Shown one piece after another: positions 16,202-25,298 of a stretch of 64,000 nucleotides of DNA. The DNA comes from an uncultured Spirochaetota bacterium (lineage in GTDB: Bacteria; Spirochaetota; Spirochaetia; JAFGXN01). The notes beneath the pieces were generated by a model. It saw only the letters and a list, made by a program, of their open reading frames with translations. It ran no database searches and had not been told where the DNA came from. Both the position numbers and the translations under genes were made by a program. The DNA lies in the NCBI GenBank assembly GCA_944388995.1, contig CALXKN010000001.1, positions 124,001 through 188,000 on the forward strand, read 5' to 3'. Each line of letters begins with the position of its first letter. Within the stretch, counting starts at the first letter, position 1.

Positions 16202-17656
16202 TTATGAATCACTCCCGTTCAAAACCCGAACATCGGTTGCCCTGCCGTTTCTCTCCCGAGGATTGATTCCGTTGGGATCGGGTTTCTTTACCGACGGTAA
16301 ATCAATACGCATTTTGTAGAAATTGATAAATCCTTTTACTGGTTTTTCTTCCATATCTTTTAGACTGTTGATGGGGGAAACATTTTCGTTATCGGAAACA
16401 TTATCGTTGTCTTTCAAGTCTGCTTCGGTTTCACTTCCGGCAGGATAAACGATAATACATTTTACATTGGTGTTGTCATCTTCTATTCCCATGGTTCTAA
16501 GGATTTTTTTATCCCTGGCATAACCGCAAATCTCTCTGATATCCGGTAAAATCCCGGATTGGGAGCCGGCATACCGGGGTTTATATTTGGCATCCAGAAT
16601 CTGCTTTTCTTCTTTTAAGACAAAATCGACAGCTGTTTTGCATTTCCCGGAGCCGTACCCTTCCACCTGAAAAAGCACCTGATTTTTGTACTTCTCCGAC
16701 AGACGACGATACACATACAATTCGTAAAGCCGGGGCATATCAATCCAAAACGGAACTGTATTAACACCCTGTTTTTGAGAATTCTGATAAGTATAATCAT
16801 ACTGCCTCAAAACCATTTTGGCTACGGAAACGGCTTCTTTATATGCCGGGTACAATTTATTCGCCGACGTAATTCTGACTTTCCCCGGATTGACTTCGTC
16901 GGAAACGGAAAGAAGCAGCTGCTTTAACTGATTGATTTTGCCCCGTACCTCTCCCGTCGTTTCTGCCTGTCCCTCTTTTTTCAGACTCGTTATACGGTTC
17001 AGCATCGATTCCGAATAGAATAATGCTTTTTTTAACAACCGGTTTTCGGGAATATCAACGGTATATTCATTGTAACCGCAGTAAAGTCGGTCTTCCCGTT
17101 TATTAAAAACATTGCTTTTCAGATGCTTTTGAAAAAGAATCCGACCCTTTGCTTTCCCTTTCAGATTTTCTTCACGCCGCACATAACCTCTTTTTAATCC
17201 GTGATGCTGTACCCGATCCAACAGGGAAATGAAATGAAAAATCAAAAGCGGCGTCAGACAGCGGGTAACTTCCGATTCATCGGCAAGCGGTATCTGCAGT
17301 TCGTTAAAGCGAATGCCGTAACATTTTGAGAAATAGAGAGCCTCGTTTTCCGAACCGACCTGTAAAGCCTGCCAAAACAACTGTACCATATCGACCCCGG
17401 AAATTTTAGGGCTGACGACAACGGCAGATTTTTCTTTCTCCAACCAGTCAACACCCACATAATAATGAGCTTTTAACTGTTTATTTCCGTAAGTTACCCC
17501 CAAACAGGAAGGAGTCTTCATAAACAATTCCGAATCATTCACAAAGTGTTGATTCCCGGCTAAAATGTCAGCGAGATCGGAATCATCGTCAACGGAAAAT
17601 TCTCTCTCTGATTTCGAATGTTCCGTCATTTCATACAGTGTGACAGAATTATTCAT
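16202..17656 (-). CDS. mcrC: McrC-type restriction subunit (PD-(D/E)xK nuclease)
   Basis: A 484-residue protein with the McrC layout: an N-terminal beta-rich domain (residues about 40-130), a helical middle with P-E-N-R-L-L-K-K-A, and a C-terminal nuclease core V-D-F-V-L-K-E-E-K-Q-I-L-D-A-K-Y-K, where the Asp-x-Lys of PD-(D/E)xK is visible. The last 100 residues are low-complexity and acidic, beyond the usual McrC end. Its start overlaps the mcrB end by 8 nt. McrC is recruited by the McrB GTPase ring to cut DNA with modified cytosines (family knowledge). Confidence 0.87.
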   Translation of the reverse strand: MNNSVTLYEMTEHSKSEREFSVDDDSDLADILAGNQHFVNDSELFMKTPSCLGVTYGNKQLKAHYYVGVDWLEKEKSAVVVSPKISGVDMVQLFWQALQVGSENEALYFSKCYGIRFNELQIPLADESEVTRCLTPLLIFHFISLLDRVQHHGLKRGYVRREENLKGKAKGRILFQKHLKSNVFNKREDRLYCGYNEYTVDIPENRLLKKALFYSESMLNRITSLKKEGQAETTGEVRGKINQLKQLLLSVSDEVNPGKVRITSANKLYPAYKEAVSVAKMVLRQYDYTYQNSQKQGVNTVPFWIDMPRLYELYVYRRLSEKYKNQVLFQVEGYGSGKCKTAVDFVLKEEKQILDAKYKPRYAGSQSGILPDIREICGYARDKKILRTMGIEDDNTNVKCIIVYPAGSETEADLKDNDNVSDNENVSPINSLKDMEEKPVKGFINFYKMRIDLPSVKKPDPNGINPRERNGRATDVRVLNGSDS

Positions 17657-18959
17657 TTTCTTCTTTTTTGTGCTTGGAGATAAACTCGTCCATATCTTCT
17701 GTCGGAACAGGCTGATTGATAATTCCGTCGTTATGATATTCTTTCAGCAGAGGCAAAATTTCGTATTGCCATCTGAGTCGCAAAGCATCATCATCCTTTG
17801 CCATAAAGTAACTGTGTCCGACCATCAGGTCTTCAATATTCATGTCCGAAGCACAGGATTTCAAGTAATTTTCTACGGCTTCAAATAATTCGATGGCTTC
17901 AGGAAGTGTCAAAATCGTTTTGTCGGATTTCAGAGTGACAAAAACGAAACGTCTCCTGACAGCATAGTCGATAGAGCCCACACTTCTGTCGGTGGTATTC
18001 ATTGTTCCGATAATGTACAAATTGTCCGGAACGGTAAATTCCTCTTTCGAATAAGGCAGTAAAACAGACAATCCGTTATTATACCCCTCTTCCGAAATAG
18101 ACTGTCCATTCTCGGATGAATCACGTTTATCGGCTTCCAGAAGGGTAATCAACTCTCCGAAAATTTTGGAAACGTTACCGCGATTGATTTCATCGATAAT
18201 TAAAACATAATTGTTAGTCGGATCCTCTTTGGCTTTCTGCGCCGTCAATTTGAAAATACCGTTTTCGATTTTATAGGATATATTACCGTTTTCGTCGGTT
18301 TGGGGTTTAATTCCTTCAATAAAATCTTCGTAGTCCATGGATTGGTGAAAAGTAACAAAGCCTATGCGACCCTGTGTTATTTTGCCTTCTGTCGAATCGA
18401 TTTTAAGGAGCTCCTTTCGATATTCATCCATCAGCTCTTCTCGATCTTTGGTTGTATCTGTCCCCAACAATGCCAACGCTAATTCGGCCGTTTTATAAGT
18501 TTTCCCCGTACCGGGAGCACCCTGGAGGATAAGATTTTTGCGGGTTTTGAGTAAGTTGATATATTTATTAAAGTTTTCCATAAACAATTTCTCCGAAAAA
18601 ATACGTGATAATTTATCAATTATATCCTGTTTGTGTATTTGACAAATCCCTTTTTGCAATTCATATTTAAAGCGTTCTGATTCCGAGAGTTCATAAAAAT
18701 TCGCCGGTGCATAATAGTTTCCATCATAATCGATCCGGTAATATAAAAAATTCTGTTTTAAATCCGGGTTTGTGTTACAGGCTTTCCTTTCTCCCGTGAT
18801 GACGGCAATCGCCCATACCCATTCCCCCTTACAAATTGCGACATAATCGCCTACTCTCATATCCCGATTCCAACACAATACAATCTGTTTTTCCTTTATG
18901 AAATCGTAAAAATCAGGCCTCCCTTTCCCCCAATTACATCCTAATTTCCAATAATTCAT
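17649..18959 (-). CDS. mcrB: McrB-type AAA+ GTPase with N-terminal EVE/PUA-like reader domain
   Basis: A 436-residue protein. Residues 142-420 are the McrB GTPase: Walker A G-A-P-G-T-G-K-T (147-154), Walker B L-I-I-D-E-I-N-R-G and the McrB hallmark M-N-T-T-D-R-S. The first 100 residues (N-Y-W-K-L-G, then M-R-V-G-D-Y-V-A-I-C) resemble the EVE/PUA-like fold used to read modified bases instead of the classic McrB DNA-binding domain. An AGAGGAG ribosome site precedes ATG at 18959, and about 200 bp of AT-rich sequence upstream holds no gene. It is probably a type IV system against phages with modified DNA; specificity is unknown. Confidence 0.85.
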   Translation of the reverse strand: MNYWKLGCNWGKGRPDFYDFIKEKQIVLCWNRDMRVGDYVAICKGEWVWAIAVITGERKACNTNPDLKQNFLYYRIDYDGNYYAPANFYELSESERFKYELQKGICQIHKQDIIDKLSRIFSEKLFMENFNKYINLLKTRKNLILQGAPGTGKTYKTAELALALLGTDTTKDREELMDEYRKELLKIDSTEGKITQGRIGFVTFHQSMDYEDFIEGIKPQTDENGNISYKIENGIFKLTAQKAKEDPTNNYVLIIDEINRGNVSKIFGELITLLEADKRDSSENGQSISEEGYNNGLSVLLPYSKEEFTVPDNLYIIGTMNTTDRSVGSIDYAVRRRFVFVTLKSDKTILTLPEAIELFEAVENYLKSCASDMNIEDLMVGHSYFMAKDDDALRLRWQYEILPLLKEYHNDGIINQPVPTEDMDEFISKHKKEENE

Positions 18960-19161
18960 ACTCGCTCCTCTTTGTGTGTTATATCGTAATATAAAAAACT
19001 ATGATTCTCAAGCACAAAATTTATTTTTCTATCATTCTATCTAAATGAAAAATTACTTTAAAAGATCAGATGCACATATAATTTAAATATTTTCTGTGTT
19101 ACACAAATATCAAAGCAAAGCATAAGCTGGCTGTTTATAATACAAAAAATACAAGACCATC

Positions 19162-20445
19162 TTATAATCCTGTTGAATTAATATTACTTAGATTCTGCAA
19201 GGGAATATTATTCATATATTCTTGTATTGATTTTGGTTCAAAGTTCTTATTCCCATATAATTCATATAATTTCTCGACGGATTCTTTATCACATGAAACA
19301 GGAATCACATATGCATCGAGTCCGACAAGATAAGATAACCTTGTGATTCCATCTATAAAACCGACACCCCTATTATCATTATAAGAAATTTTACTTATTG
19401 GCACTGGATTCATCTTTCCTTTTTCAAAACCATCCAAGCACGAGAGAAATTTAATACGCATCCATTCGGGCTCATTTTCAGGATGCAAAAAACAGTCAAA
19501 AGAATCGAGTTGACTCATAAAATCAGAGGAGCTCTTTATCTTAGCTACATCCAGAACAATTATGAATGTATCTGTAACAAAGTTTCCAGACATATACACG
19601 ACACCCTTTTTCAACGTAGCAATTTCAAATAAAAGAAATCGAGTGCCGTAAATATTTTTTACAGAGAATACTTTCAAAAATTCGCACTTACTGTTTATTT
19701 TTATACAAGATTTTTTAATTAAAATAGGTTTATCCGCCTGCACTTTACCACAAAGAAGTTTCCCATTTCTTTTTTTATTTCGTTTAACTCCATCATTTCC
19801 CCACGTTCCCCATTGTTTGAAGAAAAAGGCTACTTCCGATTTGACAGATTGATTTTGAATCGACAGCACCCATTCTTCTTTCATAGGTCGCGCATTGTGT
19901 CCACTTTCTCCTCCAACAATAACCCAATCTATATTTGTCAAATCTATTTCTTCTAAATCTTCCAAAAGTGGTTCGCAAGATAAAAACCTGATTGATGATT
20001 TTAAATTTCTTAAAATATCAATTCTTGATTTTGCCATTTTATTTTCAACAGTAACCCCGAGCCATACATTTTGGGGAATCGAATGATTTGAAAAATACTC
20101 GGCCATTCTTTCTGCACGTTTTGTTAAGAGTTGATAATGATTATGTTTGGTTTTCTTTATAGTTTCCATCACTCTATCGATAAAAGAAAATTGAACTTCT
20201 TCGTGAAACAAATCGCCCATTGAACATACAAATACATTGTAATGACCTTTCCAATATAGCGGCTCTTCCAAACAATCCTCATGTTGTGTAACAGCAAATT
20301 CTCTATAATATTTTTTTATTCCCATTGCATGCAATCGCTTCGCCATCATTTCAGCATAACAATTAAGACATCCGCTTGAATATTTTGTACATCCTGTTAC
20401 AGGATTCCATGTTTTTTCTGTCCATTCTATTTTGCTCTGATTCAT
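19162..20445 (-). CDS. DUF5131 (phage Gp37/Gp68, three-Cys-motif) protein with ParB-like C-terminal extension
   Basis: A 427-residue protein. Residues 1-237 are DUF5131, with I-E-W-T-E-K-T-W-N-P-V-T-G-C and the cluster C19-x6-C26-x2-C29, reminiscent of a radical-SAM iron-sulfur site, then L-L-T-K-R-A-E-R and G-G-E-S-G. Residues about 340-390 (N-P-V-P-I-S-K-I, F-I-D-G-I-T-R-L-S-Y-L-V-G-L, Y-V-I-P-V) resemble a ParB/sulfiredoxin-type domain, an unusual addition. It starts 3 nt after the partner gene tcmP. Base composition is much more AT-rich than the core genes, pointing to transfer. Biochemical activity is unknown. Confidence 0.8.
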   Translation of the reverse strand: MNQSKIEWTEKTWNPVTGCTKYSSGCLNCYAEMMAKRLHAMGIKKYYREFAVTQHEDCLEEPLYWKGHYNVFVCSMGDLFHEEVQFSFIDRVMETIKKTKHNHYQLLTKRAERMAEYFSNHSIPQNVWLGVTVENKMAKSRIDILRNLKSSIRFLSCEPLLEDLEEIDLTNIDWVIVGGESGHNARPMKEEWVLSIQNQSVKSEVAFFFKQWGTWGNDGVKRNKKRNGKLLCGKVQADKPILIKKSCIKINSKCEFLKVFSVKNIYGTRFLLFEIATLKKGVVYMSGNFVTDTFIIVLDVAKIKSSSDFMSQLDSFDCFLHPENEPEWMRIKFLSCLDGFEKGKMNPVPISKISYNDNRGVGFIDGITRLSYLVGLDAYVIPVSCDKESVEKLYELYGNKNFEPKSIQEYMNNIPLQNLSNINSTGL

Positions 20446-20448
20446 CCA

Positions 20449-21576
20449 TCATCCCTTATTAATAATTTGATACGATAATAATTTGTTATGTTTGTATATT
20501 TGATTATAATTTACAAGCGGTGATTTCCCCTCATAATCAATTCGCTTATTTTCCCTTAGTTTTTTTATAACTTCTACTGCATGATTGGGAATATGACCAC
20601 AAGAAAGCGTGTATTCATAAACTGATTTATTATTTTTTAATTCTCCTTTAAGAATTTTCGTTTCCAAATCCATTTGAAATTTTTGTATTTTTGTATATTC
20701 TATATTTCCAAATAAGTCCAACTGCATTCCTTTTATCGTGTCATCATCTATATCGAAATTAGCTGCCCCATTAATATTATTTTTTTTCCACGATATCTCC
20801 AAAAATTTATCTACTGCCAATATATGACTCGCGCCAAAAATAATTCCATAGATATTGCTGTTTTTTTTAATTGAAAAAGGATATAGCCGCACGGAACTGT
20901 TTTTCGGTATTTCTTTTCTAAGTTCTTCAATAACAATTTCATGAATGTATTTATAGGGTTTTTCTTTTATTCTATTTTTTGACACAGATAAAGCTGTCTG
21001 AAATTCCGGACGATCGTTAAATCTATTAAAATAGGATGACGAAACAAAATATAAAAAATCAACTTGTTTACAAGCTGTCAATGGAATAAAATATTTCTTT
21101 CCCAGAAATCTAACTCCATTCTGATCAAGTAATACCAATGAAGGATTTTTTTCTAATTTTTTTATGTATTTAGGAAAAATTTCGTCAAAATCTTCATTCG
21201 AAAATTTAATTTCCAATTTTTTCTCTTTTCTCAATTTTTGCAAAGATTTAGAAGTCGCTATATATTCCTGACAGATAGTCATTAACTGATCATATTTCCG
21301 AGAATCCTTTTCATTTAAAAAAACTTGTATATTTTTATTCTCACTTATAATATTCTCTGTATACAAACTAATTTGACTTAAAATTCTTAAGGGACTACCT
21401 TCTATCCCTGATAAATCTTTTCCTGTCCCTGCAAAAAAATCAAATATACATAAAATAGGACTCCATCTCGACATTACGAAAACAGGAATCCATGCCTGTA
21501 TATATTTTTCAAAAATATCAAGTTTTGTTATTGTTTTTTCATCAAATGGTTCTTTATGTAAATCTTTTGATGGCAT
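20449..21576 (-). CDS. Three-Cys-motif partner protein TcmP
   Basis: A 375-residue protein recognised as TcmP by its opening (K-L-D-I-F-E-K-Y-I-Q-A-W), the motif F-D-F-F-A-G-T-G (resembling SAM-methyltransferase motif I), F-L-N-E-K-D and V-L-L-D-Q-N-G-V. The C-terminal 80 residues look like a small helical DNA-binding region. TcmP is almost always encoded next to a three-Cys-motif (DUF5131) protein, as here. Function is undescribed; association with phage and defence loci suggests nucleic-acid modification (inference). The gene is very AT-rich. Confidence 0.82.
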   Translation of the reverse strand: MPSKDLHKEPFDEKTITKLDIFEKYIQAWIPVFVMSRWSPILCIFDFFAGTGKDLSGIEGSPLRILSQISLYTENIISENKNIQVFLNEKDSRKYDQLMTICQEYIATSKSLQKLRKEKKLEIKFSNEDFDEIFPKYIKKLEKNPSLVLLDQNGVRFLGKKYFIPLTACKQVDFLYFVSSSYFNRFNDRPEFQTALSVSKNRIKEKPYKYIHEIVIEELRKEIPKNSSVRLYPFSIKKNSNIYGIIFGASHILAVDKFLEISWKKNNINGAANFDIDDDTIKGMQLDLFGNIEYTKIQKFQMDLETKILKGELKNNKSVYEYTLSCGHIPNHAVEVIKKLRENKRIDYEGKSPLVNYNQIYKHNKLLSYQIINKG

Positions 21577-21615
21577 CTTCTTGAGCCTCGCCTTTTATTA
21601 AATTTAATACATAAT

Positions 21616-22341
21616 TTAGTACAAATAATACCTAATCGAGGCTTCGGCGATTTCTTTCATTTTTTCAAACATTTCCGGAACCGTCCATCGCTCTTCTCTG
21701 AAAAACATTGAAACAGGAGAATAGTAATTAACATCGGAATTCCCGTCTCGTTTAAAAACATAAATTTGATTTAAATTATAAAACTCATTCAGTACGATAA
21801 TTTTGGAACGCACCGTCAATGTTTCGGGAGAATCGACAGCAAAATCACAACCCCAACCGAAACAGATAAATGGAGTAATTTTCTCATAATTCATCATTGC
21901 TTTGATACCGGTCAGATTTTTCCCCAATCGTTCGATAGCGTTTCCGGTTGCCTGCTTAGGTTTACCCTCATTAATACGTTCTTTATTGGTTCCCTGTCGC
22001 TTAATTTCCGCAATGACAAGCGGTGACTTTTCATTTGTCTTCTTATTCACTAAATACAAAACACCGCCGTCGGGAATGATTTTTCGGTCTATACAATCAT
22101 AACAAAATTCTCTTCGTATATTTTTTCTTTTTATAAAATCAATCATATATTTGATTTCAATTTCGGAAGCAAATTCCAAATCCCAATCGGAATCAAAATA
22201 AGATTTAAAATCCTTTTTTTCTTTAAGATATTGTTTAACCAAATCCATTGCCTGATAAACTTCTTTATCATCAATCTTTGACTTCGTATTTTTGGGCTTG
22301 TGTTGTTCCGACCGGCCTCTTAAACTGTCGTGCTGACTCAT
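21616..22341 (-). CDS. EcoRI/MunI-like type II restriction endonuclease
   Basis: A 241-residue nuclease of the EcoRI family. The active site is P90-D91 ... E112-x-K114 (V-I-A-E-I-K), with spacing nearly identical to EcoRI (D91, E111, K113). The recognition loop G-N-A-I-E-R (133-138) corresponds to the EcoRI/MunI loop that reads the central AATT, so the target probably contains AATT, as in GAATTC or CAATTG (inference). The C-terminus is shorter than in EcoRI (277 residues). It lies 9 nt after the methylase gene, so protection is made first. The gene is AT-rich. Confidence 0.87.
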   Translation of the reverse strand: MSQHDSLRGRSEQHKPKNTKSKIDDKEVYQAMDLVKQYLKEKKDFKSYFDSDWDLEFASEIEIKYMIDFIKRKNIRREFCYDCIDRKIIPDGGVLYLVNKKTNEKSPLVIAEIKRQGTNKERINEGKPKQATGNAIERLGKNLTGIKAMMNYEKITPFICFGWGCDFAVDSPETLTVRSKIIVLNEFYNLNQIYVFKRDGNSDVNYYSPVSMFFREERWTVPEMFEKMKEIAEASIRYYLY

Positions 22342-22350
22342 AGCATTCTC

Positions 22351-23466
22351 CTATTTTTCCAAAACAAACAGATACTCGGATGTATGAATATTTCTTTCTC
22401 TTAAATTACGACTTCCGCGAAATGTATTATAAACCATTTCAACTGTTTTCACATGCCCGTATTTTGCAAGCATTCGAACCATTTCATCAAACGAAATAAA
22501 TCCTTCCGAATTATAAGAAACAATAATGAATTTAGAATCCAAATCGGAAATAATTTCTTCCATTGAATTGAGAGCCGAATACGGTTTATTAAAAACCGAC
22601 CTGTTCCAATCCTGTGTAATACCGCTCACCTTGCTTATATCCACATCCAATTTATTCTTCAGAATAAGATTCAGCATGAAATAATTGGAACCGTACGGAT
22701 GTTGATTATACGGCGGATCTAAATAAACAATATCCATATTTTTAAGTTTACCGGAAAGGCTGACGGTATCTTCCCGATAAATCATAACCTCGGATTCGAA
22801 ACGACTGAAAACGGGTTCTTTCAATTCTATTGCCCCCAATATTCTTTTCAGGGCATTTTTGCCGCTCGCTCCAAAACATCCGATGCCGGTATGTTTATCT
22901 TTATAAAATCCTTTAAAAACACCGCTCGTATTCACATGAATTGAAGCTTCCGTAATCAACGGAGCCAGAAAAAATCGTTTAAGCTCCTCTTCCGGCACGA
23001 GTTTATCAATCAAATTTCGATAAGTATCAATCAGAACGGCATTATTATGCGTGTAAAAAACACGTTCTCCGGGCAAAATATGACCATCATCTTTCGGTGC
23101 GTAATGCTCGGTAATTATACCGGGAAGTTTTTCTTTTTCGCACGAGGCTATGATCTCGCTTCTTAAGCTGCTACATTGTTCGCTCGGGTATTCACTGTAA
23201 TTAGCCAGATAACAACTATTGATCACAAAAGAATAGATCTCAATATCGTTTACAATTAAACATTCGGAATAGCGCTTCAGCATTCGCGACACAATTCCCG
23301 ATCCCGCAAACAAATCGGCACAAATCAGTCTGTCTCTCCCCAACTTATTCCGGATTGCTATAACTTCCTGTTCGATTGATCCGATAAGACTTCGCTTGTT
23401 TCCCAAATAGGTAATAATCTGTGTTGTAAGGTAATCATTATTTTCCTGCATTTCCGTAATCGACAT
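22351..23466 (-). CDS. D12-class N6-adenine DNA methyltransferase (modification partner of the EcoRI-like nuclease)
   Basis: A 371-residue methyltransferase. Motif X-like T-Y-L-G-N-K-R, motif I A-D-L-F-A-G-S-G and catalytic motif IV Y-L-D-P-P-Y-N-Q-H-P-Y-G appear in alpha-class (Dam/D12) order. ATG at 23466 is used; ATG at 23451 is an alternative. It is the first gene of the restriction-modification unit. A closely related second copy (about three-quarters identical by eye) lies at 28285-29391 and is more GC-rich. Pairing of an EcoRI-fold nuclease with a D12 methylase differs from EcoRI itself, whose methylase is of another class. Confidence 0.88.
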   Translation of the reverse strand: MSITEMQENNDYLTTQIITYLGNKRSLIGSIEQEVIAIRNKLGRDRLICADLFAGSGIVSRMLKRYSECLIVNDIEIYSFVINSCYLANYSEYPSEQCSSLRSEIIASCEKEKLPGIITEHYAPKDDGHILPGERVFYTHNNAVLIDTYRNLIDKLVPEEELKRFFLAPLITEASIHVNTSGVFKGFYKDKHTGIGCFGASGKNALKRILGAIELKEPVFSRFESEVMIYREDTVSLSGKLKNMDIVYLDPPYNQHPYGSNYFMLNLILKNKLDVDISKVSGITQDWNRSVFNKPYSALNSMEEIISDLDSKFIIVSYNSEGFISFDEMVRMLAKYGHVKTVEMVYNTFRGSRNLRERNIHTSEYLFVLEK

Positions 23467-23774
23467 CGGTTTACCTGAACTCGTTTATACGGCAATATTA
23501 TATCATAATCGGAGAGAGGTATAAAGAAAATAAAGTAAAATCCTTCTAATATATTAGAAATTGATTTTAATCTTATTTTAAATGATAAATATGAAAAGCT
23601 CTGCAAAATTTCTTATACCACACAACCTTTTCTTTTCAAATAAAAAAAAGTCATTCTCTGCAAACAAGGCAATAACCGGCTGCTCTCGCAACAGAACCCC
23701 GATGCTCGATTGACAAATCAGGAAAGCAGGTTGTAAAATAGAATGTATTTTTATTCATACAAAAAGGAGATTTT
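23467..23774. other. Gene-free AT-rich spacer
   Basis: About 308 bp with no credible gene. On the minus strand TATAAT at 23497-23502 with a weak TTTATA at 23520-23525 probably drives the methylase. The right end holds the plus-strand promoter of the secreted gene at 23775. The middle is AT-rich with no inverted repeat that I can see. Confidence 0.5.
23710..23739 (+). promoter_or_regulatory. Promoter of the interrupted secreted gene
   Basis: Perfect TTGACA at 23710-23715, 18-bp spacer and TAAAAT at 23734-23739, followed by an AAAGGAG ribosome site before ATG at 23775. Confidence 0.65.
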
Positions 23775-24386
23775 ATGAAAAAACTGAGTTTTCTGATTTC
23801 TGTTTTACTCTTTTCCGCTGCATCCGCTTTTGCCGATGTGTATACCGTCTGTTCCGGGAAAGCACAAGTCGCCCGTGATTCCGGAAAGTACTTTTCGGAT
23901 CAGGATATTACCATAAAATATGACGATGAAAAAAAGATCTACTATTTGAACACGGAAGTATTTATCAGTAATATCTTTGTTCTTCTTTCCGAAAATGATC
24001 TGGAAAAAATCAGATACGCACTTACCAAATATAAGGAATGGGTGAAAATAGCCAAAGAGCACAATGTCGAGATGAACAAAGAAATTCCCGACTCTTCAAT
24101 CGATACAAAAGTATTATGAGAGTACGGAGAGGATGAATGGCATACTGCTTTCGGTTTTAACCTGACACTGAAAGCGGTTTCTCTAAATTTACAGCAGCAT
24201 TATTTTGTGATTTCATCCAATAAAGTCAGTTCCTTTTTAAATGAATATATTACCGTTAAACTCGATCCGCTCTATTTCAATGAAGTCAATACCGATGCTC
24301 TGTTAGACGCTCTTCAAAAGGAAAAAATCGAATCCGTCAAGGAAGAATACAACAAGAAAAAGGCGGCACAGGATTTATTTCAATAA
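23775..24386 (+). pseudogene. Secreted hypothetical protein interrupted by an in-frame TGA
   Basis: The first part encodes 114 residues with a typical signal peptide (K-K-L-S-F-L-I-S-V-L-L-F-S-A-A-S-A-F-A). After TGA at 24117-24119 the same frame stays open for 88 more codons (E-Y-G-E-D-E-W-H-T-A-F-G-F... to K-K-A-A-Q-D-L-F-Q) and ends in TAA at 24384-24386. The continuation has normal codon use and is followed by a strong terminator, so the ancestral product was probably about 203 residues with Trp (TGG) at position 115. It may be a nonsense pseudogene; readthrough cannot be excluded. Family not recognised. Confidence 0.7.
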
Positions 24387-24445
24387 TCCGATAAAACAAT
24401 CCGGGAATATTTTTAATCCCGGCATTTGCCCCCGTTTTCCGCAAC

Positions 24446-24477
24446 AAAAAAGGCAGCCCGTGCAGGCTGCCTTTTTT
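24446..24477. terminator. Bidirectional terminator
   Basis: Perfect 13-bp stem AAAAAAGGCAGCC/GGCTGCCTTTTTT with loop CGTGCA. It can end the plus-strand secreted gene and the minus-strand fic remnant. Confidence 0.85.
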
Positions 24478-24721
24478 GCCTTTACCGCGGTACGTTACGG
24501 CCGTTTGCATTTCCCAACCTCTCTTCCGCAAAAACAGAACTTCTCCCGATTTTCCCGTATTTTGCACCTAAAAACTCTGAGAGATTCTCCGAAAACTCTG
24601 AGAGTTTTTGAAAAAACATAGGACGTTTTCGGGCAGATAAAAAAGATTTAAAAAACAAAAAAGGCAGTCTGTACGCCTCTGCCCCTGTGTGCCGTCAACG
24701 CAATGCGCTGCGGCCGGCCGT

Positions 24722-25297
24722 TTACCGGCGGCTTTCTTCCGCCTGCCAGTAGCCGTTTTTGTCGGCACCGACCCGGCGCAGAAGGCCGGCGGTCTGTAAC
24801 TTTTTCATCTGACGGATGACGGTGCTGACGGAAAGGCCGGTTTGCTGCGCCAGTTCGCTTTGCGTGATAAAGGGATTGTCTTTGATGCGGTTCAGAATGG
24901 CTTGCTGACCGGCGGTTGATTTTACACTGTCATTTACACTGTCATTTACACTGTCATTTACACTGTCATTTACACTGTCATTTTGGCGGTTGCCGTAAGC
25001 GGGGGAAGCGTCTTCGACCGAACGGGGATTCTCTCTGTAAGCAATGTGCAGATAACGGTTTTTCAGTTCGTGACGGGCACCGAACAGCAGATTCTCGAAA
25101 AAGTGCTCCAAAAAGAGCGGCGTTTCCCGGATTCCTTTTTTGAGATCGGTGTAATTGGATCTGACCAGCGCATTGCGAAAATAGCGGCTGTTGTTCTCGA
25201 ACAGCTCATCGGAAACCGCGAAACCGAGCGTCCGCAGATATTTGACGGTAAAGACCGCCGTGGTGCGGGTATTGCCCTCGATCCGGTATACCCCAAA
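24722..25297 (-). pseudogene. Truncated fic remnant (copy A)
   Basis: The frame reads R-F-G-V-Y-R-I-E-G-N-T-R-T-T-A-V-F... through the last part of the Fic fold, an N-D-S-V repeat and the C-terminal winged helix, ending in E-E-S-R-R. Compared with the intact copy at 27031-28194, everything between the promoter-proximal G-V-Y and the Glu after the catalytic H-P-F-A is missing, by a precise in-frame deletion of about 200 codons. The Fic His is lost and no ATG remains; only a TTG at 25111 could start the last 129 residues. An expressed fragment would be a DNA-binding domain without enzyme. Confidence 0.75.
24924..24983. repeat. 12-bp tandem repeat, 5 units (N-D-S-V coding)
   Basis: Five perfect copies of ACACTGTCATTT. 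On the minus strand each unit encodes Asn-Asp-Ser-Val, so copy-number change keeps the reading frame. The intact fic copy has three units. Confidence 0.95.
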
Positions 25298-25298
25298 C

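Larger units (their letters stand above)
24432..25276. repeat. Segmental duplication, copy A
   Basis: This stretch is closely similar to 26698-27592: the same hairpin near the left end, the same CTCTGAGAG-bearing spacer, the same CTGTGTGCCGTCAACGC element and the same 3' part of a fic gene. It is therefore a duplicated block. Copy A has more tandem repeats and lost the rest of fic. Left of the fic remnant, about 24478-24720 contains no gene. Confidence 0.75.

Noticed and set aside
18960-19161. Small gene in the AT-rich gap between mcrB and the DUF5131 gene
   Set aside because: No frame with a ribosome site is long enough; only weak promoter-like sequence is present.
24117-24119. TGA read as selenocysteine
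   Set aside because: Context (T-K-V-L-x-E-Y-G) resembles no redox motif and no insertion element is evident. A Trp-to-stop change is simpler.
24924-24983. Possible CRISPR array from repeated ACACTGTCATTT units
   Set aside because: Units are 12 bp, directly adjacent without spacers, and lie in a fic reading frame. No CRISPR repeat-spacer pattern or cas genes occur in the window.
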